Source: JBCCCJ01 sp039029315
Lineage (GTDB): Bacteria > Bacteroidota > Bacteroidia > J057
Length of the DNA: 64,000 bases
Assembly (NCBI GenBank): GCA_039029315.1
Contig: JBCCGK010000033.1
Span: forward strand, 37,214-101,213
Reading direction: 5' to 3'
Part shown: positions 59,377 to 64,000 of the stretch, in pieces
Layout of the letters: every line of letters begins with the position of its first letter
How positions within the stretch are numbered: position 1 is the stretch's first letter
Notes under the pieces: model-generated
What the model was told of the DNA's origin: nothing
What the model saw: the letters and a program-made list of their open reading frames with translations, nothing else
Databases searched by the model: none
Position numbers and translations under genes: made by a program

Positions 59377-60978
59377 CTACCAGAAGATCACATATAATAA
59401 AGTCGTAATGATCAGGATTCCAAAGGCTGCCGCAGCAAATATGGGATCTTTTTCACGTTTGATGTCATTGACCGACAGTCCTTTTGGATGATCATCTCCT
59501 TTCCCTTCAATCAGGGAAATGGCTATGATAAGAACAAGAGAGATCAGGAAGACCAGCCCCATCCGATTCATGAATGGGAGACTTGGGACCCAGGCGTTCA
59601 TAGCCATAGAGAGCGGCACACTCAGGAAGGCAGATACAAGAGCTGCATTGGGAGTGGCTTTTTTCCAGAATAATCCCAAAATAAAGACTGCCAATACACC
59701 CGGACTGACCATGCCTGTATAATTCTGAATATCCTGAAAGACCTGATCTGAGGTGGCCAACAAGGGATAGGCAACTATCCCGGCAATGACCATTGCTGAG
59801 AAAGCGGTGATTCGTCCTACTGTAACTAGTTGGCCTTCACTGGCCTGTTTGTTGATGTAGGGTTTGTATAAGTCCATCGTGAAAATAGTCGAAACACTAT
59901 TCATCATAGAAGCCAGAGAGGAAACAATGGCTGCCGCGAGGGCTGCAAAAGCTAATCCTTTTAGGCCAGAGGGCACGAATTCTCCCAACAACCAGGGATA
60001 GGCTTCATCTGCTTTGGAGATACCCACAGAGCTCGGATCTTCCAGCTGCATCGCATAGGCCACAATACCAGGAATAACAACAATTAATGGAAGAAGAAGC
60101 TTGAGATAGCCAGCAAATGCTACCCCACGTTGGGCTTCCTTGATACTTTTGGCTGCAAGTGCTCGCTGAATGATGTATTGGTTCGTTCCCCAATAGTAGA
60201 GATTGGCGATCCACATGCCACCAATCAGAACACTTAATCCTGGAAGAAGGTCATAGGCATCCTGATCCGCCCCCGTATCATCCTGAAAAATCAGTTCTCC
60301 TTCAAACAGAATCATATTGAATCTATCTCCTACAGTATCCATCAATTTGCCGATTCCGCCATAGGCATCCAGGGCAATGTAGGTGGTCAATAAGCCCCCA
60401 CCAACAAGGAAGATGACTTGCACCACATCTGTCCAGGCCACAGCTTTCAGCCCGCCATAAACGCTGTAAATAATCGAAAACAAAGCCAGTCCAGCCATGC
60501 CATAAAACAAGGGAACCCCCATGATGTTCTGCATAGCGAGTGCACCGAGATAGAGAACTGTGGTCAGGTTAACAAAAATGAAGACCGCTAACCAGAATAC
60601 TGCCAATAGGGTTCGTACCCGATCATCATATCGTTCTTTCAGGAACTGCGGCATTGTATAAATGCCTTTCTGCAAGAATATTGGCAAGAAAAACCAGGCA
60701 ACAACCAAGAGGGTTACTGCAGCCATCCATTCATAGGTAGCAATGGCCAGACCCAATCGGAAGCCGGAACCCGACATTCCAATGAATTGTTCCGCAGAGA
60801 TATTGGAAGCGATCAGAGAGGCACCAATGGCCCACCAGGGAAGTGATTTGCTGGCGAGAAAGTAGTCTTTTGAATCCTTCTGTTTCCCGGATTTCTCCCT
60901 GGAAACCCAAAGACCAATCCCAACAATCAGAAGGGCATACAGGCCGAAAACAACATAGTCTATTGTAGCAAAACCCAT
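59377..60978 (-). CDS. Sodium:solute symporter (SSS family)
   Basis: The 533-aa protein starts MGFATIDYVVFGLYALLIVGIGLW and has about 13-14 spans of the SSS (SGLT/PutP) fold. Signatures include SLPWWAIGASLIASNISAEQFIGMSGSG, VYGGLKAVAWTDVVQ and GLKGLAFAALAAAIVSSLASMMNS. It should import a sugar, amino acid or carboxylate with Na+. Adjacent D-aminoacylase and gamma-glutamyltransferase genes suggest amino acids or their acyl forms, but substrate cannot be read from the sequence. The family I element follows the stop codon by 9 bases. Confidence 0.95.
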   Translation of the reverse strand: MGFATIDYVVFGLYALLIVGIGLWVSREKSGKQKDSKDYFLASKSLPWWAIGASLIASNISAEQFIGMSGSGFRLGLAIATYEWMAAVTLLVVAWFFLPIFLQKGIYTMPQFLKERYDDRVRTLLAVFWLAVFIFVNLTTVLYLGALAMQNIMGVPLFYGMAGLALFSIIYSVYGGLKAVAWTDVVQVIFLVGGGLLTTYIALDAYGGIGKLMDTVGDRFNMILFEGELIFQDDTGADQDAYDLLPGLSVLIGGMWIANLYYWGTNQYIIQRALAAKSIKEAQRGVAFAGYLKLLLPLIVVIPGIVAYAMQLEDPSSVGISKADEAYPWLLGEFVPSGLKGLAFAALAAAIVSSLASMMNSVSTIFTMDLYKPYINKQASEGQLVTVGRITAFSAMVIAGIVAYPLLATSDQVFQDIQNYTGMVSPGVLAVFILGLFWKKATPNAALVSAFLSVPLSMAMNAWVPSLPFMNRMGLVFLISLVLIIAISLIEGKGDDHPKGLSVNDIKREKDPIFAAAAFGILIITTLLYVIFW

Positions 60979-61065
60979 GAGTAGTAGTTAGTTTTAGTGA
61001 TTTTTGGGGTAGTTGGTTTAAGCTTTTGGATGCGTTAGCGAGGCTAAAGTAATGGAAATTTTGAA

Positions 61066-62652
61066 TTATTTGGCTGATTTGCTCTGATTTCTTTGGAGAA
61101 AGCCTTGAAGATGTGACAACTCATCTGTGTTCAGAAAGTCCACACCTGCCTCCAACAAAGTTGTCCATACATTTTCTTTTTCGGGAGAGGCCCAAAGTCT
61201 GACTTTTTTCCCTTCTGCATGAGCAGCCTGAACAAGAGTCCGCAATTTTTGCAGGTCTTTTTTTGGAATCTTTCCTTGGCCGCGCCAGGACAGAATTTTT
61301 CCGTATTGTTGGCTGATGACAGGCATTTGCTCAACGGTAAATCCTTGTCCAAGATGTTCTGGTCGTCCGTCAATTCCCACACATCTGGACGCATCTTCCC
61401 GGATCAGCTGCACGGGTCTGGCACCAGAGAGAAAAATATGAATGCCATTGGCTGGTTTTGATGGGGAGGCAAGCATCCATCGGTATTCCTTCAATTGCTC
61501 CTGTAATATGGTATAGCTCGCTTTCCCTTCGTTTTTGATATCAATCATCAGGTAAAACGGTGCTGCTGAACCAGGATATATCTGACCGATTCCCTGGCTA
61601 ATTCTCCTGGCCAGAGGATCCAAGTACAAGTGTCGAAGGGTCTTATCTGCCTCAAGAGAAGAAGGCCTGTTGTGGGAGACATACAACTCTCCATTCATCA
61701 ACCAGGCATCTACTTCAATACTGGTGAAGCCATGATCCAAAGCGTCCAACAGGGGGCGTTCATGTTCATAATCATTATGGGCATGGGCTTGGGGGAGTGC
61801 TTGCACCGGAGCTATCAACACTTCTGCAAGGACAGGAAGGTGATCAGAAGGGAAGCGCCCGGACCAGGAATCAGACAAGCTCGCACATCGCAAAACGGAA
61901 ACCTGATTTTGATAGAATACATAGTCTATTCGCCTGTCAGGAACGCCCGCTTCTTTGAATCCACTCCAGGTGGAGGCCGGCCCATGCGCAAATTCCATGC
62001 TGTGGGTCCAACTATCCTTGACTGAGGGTAGTTCTGGAGATTGTGTCAATATCTGATAAGGCTGGGAGCTTGGTGTTGCATTAAAATCTCCTGTCAGAAG
62101 CACTGGAAGTTGTGTAGGATTTAGTTTCTGAATCTGGCGAAGAATCAATCGCGCACTCTCTTTCCTGGCAGTTTCTCCTCGATGATCAAAATGGGTATTG
62201 AAATGAAAAAAAATCCTACCTGTCCATCGGTCATGGAATTTGGCCCAACTGACAATTCTGTTAAGTGCAGCATCCCATCCCTTGCCGGGAATCTTTGGAC
62301 TTTCAGATAGCCAGAAGGTGGAGCCTTCCAGTAAGTCAAATCTACTTTTTCTGTACCAAATGGCGGAGTATTCTGCCCCTTTTCCTGTGTCCCTTGCTAC
62401 ACCATGAGAAGCAAAATCAAGGAGCATCTGGGAGAGGTCTGACATTTGATCCTCCAGGGCTTCCTGAACCCCGATGAGATCTGCTTGATGGAATCGAATC
62501 ATGCTTCGGGCTAAGCCTTTTCGGTGAGGCCAGGCATTGTCTTTATCCCCGGCCGTGTTCAGTCTGAGATTGAAACTCATGACCCGAATCGAGGTCTGTG
62601 GTTGGGAGAGAAGAGACATAGGAAGGAGAAATAGAAACAAATATCTACACAT
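61066..62652 (-). CDS. Endonuclease/exonuclease/phosphatase-phosphodiesterase fusion, secreted
   Basis: The ATG at 62652 (MCRYLFLFLLPMSLLSQ) gives 528 aa and a signal peptide. Residues about 20-290 are an EEP (DNase I-like) phosphatase: IRVMSFNLRLNTAGDKDNAW, GVQEALEDQM, HFNTHFDHRGETAR, LLTGDFNATPSS, RRIDYVF and FPSDHLPVLAEV. Residues about 300-528 form a second, GDPD/PI-PLC-like TIM-barrel domain (AHAHNDYEHERPLLDALDHGFTSIEVDAWL, YLMIDIKNEGK). Both act on phosphodiesters or sugar phosphates. Together they may degrade a phospholipid head group or inositol compound outside the cell. It sits upstream of the symporter on the same strand. Confidence 0.88.
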   Translation of the reverse strand: MCRYLFLFLLPMSLLSQPQTSIRVMSFNLRLNTAGDKDNAWPHRKGLARSMIRFHQADLIGVQEALEDQMSDLSQMLLDFASHGVARDTGKGAEYSAIWYRKSRFDLLEGSTFWLSESPKIPGKGWDAALNRIVSWAKFHDRWTGRIFFHFNTHFDHRGETARKESARLILRQIQKLNPTQLPVLLTGDFNATPSSQPYQILTQSPELPSVKDSWTHSMEFAHGPASTWSGFKEAGVPDRRIDYVFYQNQVSVLRCASLSDSWSGRFPSDHLPVLAEVLIAPVQALPQAHAHNDYEHERPLLDALDHGFTSIEVDAWLMNGELYVSHNRPSSLEADKTLRHLYLDPLARRISQGIGQIYPGSAAPFYLMIDIKNEGKASYTILQEQLKEYRWMLASPSKPANGIHIFLSGARPVQLIREDASRCVGIDGRPEHLGQGFTVEQMPVISQQYGKILSWRGQGKIPKKDLQKLRTLVQAAHAEGKKVRLWASPEKENVWTTLLEAGVDFLNTDELSHLQGFLQRNQSKSAK

Positions 62653-62763
62653 GAAGCAGGAGGCTTGAAGATGAACATAAACGAAAGCTGAAGAACTGAA
62701 AAGTTCTTCTTTCATGCCAATTTGATTCTGCGAGGGGAGAAGATGTGATCAGACAAATTTCAC

Positions 62764-62793
62764 TTTCGCATGTCACAAAAATGATTACCTTTA
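62764..62793 (+). promoter_or_regulatory. Bacteroidota-type promoter of the small membrane protein gene
   Basis: TACCTTTA (62786-62793) is one base from TAnnTTTG. TTTC (62764-62767), 18 bases upstream, could serve as a weak -33 element. A leader of about 45 bases to the ATG at 62847 would follow. Confidence 0.35.
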
Positions 62794-62846
62794 CGGCCAT
62801 CAAAGGGCAATTTTACCCCCTATAACCCAATTTTTGTTGACAAATC

Positions 62847-63050
62847 ATGCTCCTTGTTCAATTTTTTTTCGGACTTCTTGCTATTTACTCCCTGATAGGA
62901 GTTGTTTTTGCTATCCTGTTCATTATCAGGGGCGTACGAAAGATTGATGAGGCTGCGGAAGAAAGTTCCTGGAAATTTCGACTCATGATTTTTCCCGGAA
63001 CAGTGGCTTTTTGGCCGCTATTGTTGCGAAAATGGGTTAAAAACGCCTAA
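62847..63050 (+). CDS. Small conserved membrane protein, 67 aa
   Basis: The protein has an N-terminal span (LLVQFFFGLLAIYSLIGVVFAILFIIRG), a short charged loop (VRKIDEAAEESSWKFR) and a second hydrophobic part (LMIFPGTVAFWPLLLRKWV). Similar small proteins with the IDEA...WKFRLxxxPG pattern are frequent in Bacteroidota. No function is known. It is followed by the histone-like gene on the same strand. Confidence 0.8.
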   Translation: MLLVQFFFGLLAIYSLIGVVFAILFIIRGVRKIDEAAEESSWKFRLMIFPGTVAFWPLLLRKWVKNA

Positions 63051-63125
63051 ATTCGCCTAGCTTCTACCCTAATTTCTTTCAAGTTAACAATAGCCAAAAT
63101 AGTCAAACAACTAATTATTCTAGTT

Positions 63126-63302
63126 ATGAAAAAATTTGAAGAGATCAAAAATGCAGTTATGGCTCTCGAAGCTGATTTCGAAAAATTCTATGACAAAGGA
63201 AATCAAGCTGCAGGAACAAGAGTCCGTAAAGGCATGCAGGATTTGAAAAATCTTGCTCAGGAAATCCGCCTCGAAGTTCAAAAGATCAAGAACGAAAAGT
63301 GA
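63126..63302 (+). CDS. Histone H1-like (Hc1-type) small basic protein
   Basis: The 58-aa protein reads MKKFEEIKNAVMALEADFEK...GNQAAGTRVRKGMQDLKNL, ending EVQKIKNEK, the compact histone-H1-like family of Bacteroidota. It is helical, rich in Lys and likely binds DNA or RNA in the nucleoid. Short length is normal for the family. A strong intrinsic terminator follows 48 bases after the stop. Confidence 0.9.
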   Translation: MKKFEEIKNAVMALEADFEKFYDKGNQAAGTRVRKGMQDLKNLAQEIRLEVQKIKNEK

Positions 63303-63350
63303 TAAGAACCTGGAGGCCTCGTCCTCCTAAACCTTGTCTTTTAAAAGATG

Positions 63351-63381
63351 AAGACCTTCACTTCGGTGAAGGTCTTTTTTT
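63351..63381 (+). terminator. Rho-independent terminator of the histone-like gene
   Basis: AAGACCTTCAC (63351-63361) and GTGAAGGTCTT (63366-63376) form an 11-base stem with a TTCG tetraloop, followed by a T-run to about 63381. This is a textbook intrinsic terminator on the plus strand. Confidence 0.93.
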
Positions 63382-63566
63382 GATCCTGTTGTGAGACTCG
63401 ACGCTATCAAAAGGAAGGGAGTTTTGATCCAGTACCATAGCCCTTCTGTAGATAAGTAGGAGAACAGTGATATGTTTTTCCATTTCTATGGTTCTTCTGT
63501 TTGCCGTACATGAACAAGAAGCATTTTTCCCAATTTTCAGAAAGAAACGGACGCCTATCTCTTGAG

Positions 63567-63727
63567 AGACTGTTTTGGAATCTGTTCTGAGGATGTTTAG
63601 GGTGTATTTTTTTCTCAGACAAGGCTCTTTTTTGTTCTCATAGTGGAGCTATGGGAACAAAAAAAGCCGCCGGATGAGGAAAAAAGACGCATACAAAAAA
63701 TAAGTGACAGATGTTCAAACCGTCTCT
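63567..63727. repeat. Family I palindromic MITE-like element, copy C
   Basis: It starts AGAGACTGTTTTGG and ends AAACCGTCTCT. The central hairpin GTTCTCATAG/CTATGGGAAC matches copy A. It is 161 bases long. Its right arm is nearly identical to the single arm at 52954-53007. Confidence 0.88.
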
Positions 63728-63728
63728 G

Positions 63729-63840
63729 AGTTTGACTTTGGCCCTTTTTAAAACAGAATTATCCTTCATTCCAGCCTTTAGGTAGCTTTTTTGAATAAAT
63801 GAACTTCGCCATTTTAGGGGGATGTTGATTCATTCTAAGT
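63729..63840. repeat. Family II element, left part only
   Basis: AGTTTGACTTTGGCCC starts one base after family I ends. Similarity to the complete element at 21033-21220 continues for about 110 bases (for example AAATGAACTTCGCCATTTT against TAATGAACTTCGCTATTTT). The right terminal repeat is missing. Confidence 0.75.
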
Positions 63841-63990
63841 AAGTGGACACATGTATATTTGGCAATCATCTTCCACCCTCTCGCTCTCCCGCCAGCGGGA
63901 GACATCAGCCCACAAGGCCAGGAATCGACGATTTTCCTTTGGAGGGCGCTGGGAGGAATAGAATAAGCATATGTAAGGATGTCCACCTAC
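63837..63990. repeat. Family III-like element with GTGGACA ends
   Basis: AAGTAAGTGGACA (63837-63849) and TGTCCACCTAC (63980-63990) correspond to the ends of the palindromic element at 10477-10618. The interior differs and contains a perfect TCTCCCGC-CA-GCGGGAGA hairpin (63885-63902). Confidence is limited by the short matching ends and by the window edge. Confidence 0.45.
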
Positions 63991-64000
63991 TGAATTGAAA

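Larger units (their letters stand above)
63303..64000. other. Repeat-rich intergenic region
   Basis: After the terminator there is no supported gene up to the window edge. Family I (63567-63727), the left part of family II (63729-63840) and family III ends (63837-63990) follow one another directly. A TCTCCCGC/GCGGGAGA hairpin lies at 63885-63902. Confidence 0.7.

Noticed and set aside
63759..63986. 75-codon minus-strand frame at the window end
   Set aside because: It runs through parts of repeat families II and III and has no protein-like pattern, so it is probably a by-product of repeats.
1..64000. tRNA, rRNA or riboswitch genes
   Set aside because: No cloverleaf-like sequence ending in CCA, no rRNA segments and no known riboswitch core were recognised by eye on either strand.

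Overview
The window looks like a chromosomal segment of a Bacteroidota bacterium, most likely in or near the Saprospiria (Lewinella/Haliscomenobacter-type). The lineage is inferred from gene content, not from a marker gene. The signs are: a type IX secretion C-terminal sorting domain, paired Bacteroidota-type RHS/YD proteins, a hybrid two-component system ending in an AraC domain, LytS/LytTR systems fused to TPR sensors, 7TM-AraC regulators, a phasin-like and a histone-H1-like small protein, many Sec lipoproteins, TAnnTTTG-like promoter boxes and almost no Shine-Dalgarno sequences. I see no rRNA, tRNA, CRISPR array, prophage or complete insertion sequence.

Layout. 1-1.2 kb: 5' part of a secreted tail-fibre-like surface protein. 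2.1-3.4 kb and 9.4-10.5 kb: two proteins with N-termini like those of contractile-injection-system cargo, one a papain-fold hydrolase and one an HExxH zinc protease. Between them are a TPR hybrid histidine kinase and an AAA-ATPase/PD-(D/E)XK protein flanked by 30-bp direct repeats. 10.7-16.2 kb: Uma2 nuclease, an acyl-CoA dehydrogenase-SCP2/thioesterase/TetR operon, and a J-domain protein convergent with a cold-shock-DUF3825 protein. 16.5-32.4 kb: a possible defence or antagonism island with a T9SS-secreted protein coupled to a membrane-anchored TPR-CHAT protease, a two-gene RHS system ending in a toxin-like module without an adjacent immunity gene, and a divergent sigma factor with a TPR anti-sigma-like partner.

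32.6-39.6 kb: a broken Uma2 gene, a three-gene LytS/pseudo-LytS/LytTR operon, an SdpR/SdpI pair, a transposase-like HTH remnant and a phasin. 39.6-54.4 kb: mostly envelope genes (lipoproteins, alpha/beta hydrolases, beta-lactamase-like serine hydrolases, an atypical PAP2 protein) with two 7TM-AraC regulators and an ECF sigma/anti-sigma pair. 54.5-62.7 kb: a likely peptide or D-amino-acid scavenging operon (SSS symporter, D-aminoacylase, gamma-glutamyltransferase, sialidase-like lipoprotein) preceded by an endonuclease/phosphatase-phosphodiesterase fusion. 62.8-64 kb: a small membrane protein, a histone-H1-like protein with a strong terminator, then a pile-up of repeats.

The least expected signal is repetitive. 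Three families of short palindromic, MITE-like elements recur in the intergenic DNA (family I at 32.4, 52.9, 59.2 and 63.6 kb; family II at 21.0 and 63.7 kb; family III at 10.5 and 63.8 kb). They sometimes supply stop codons or sit inside operons. A GC-rich palindromic repeat is also found in frame within the acyl-CoA dehydrogenase linker. The best candidates for a less-described system are the T9SS-CHAT operon with its RHS and sigma neighbours, the two injection-cargo-like proteins, and the active/degenerate kinase pair.
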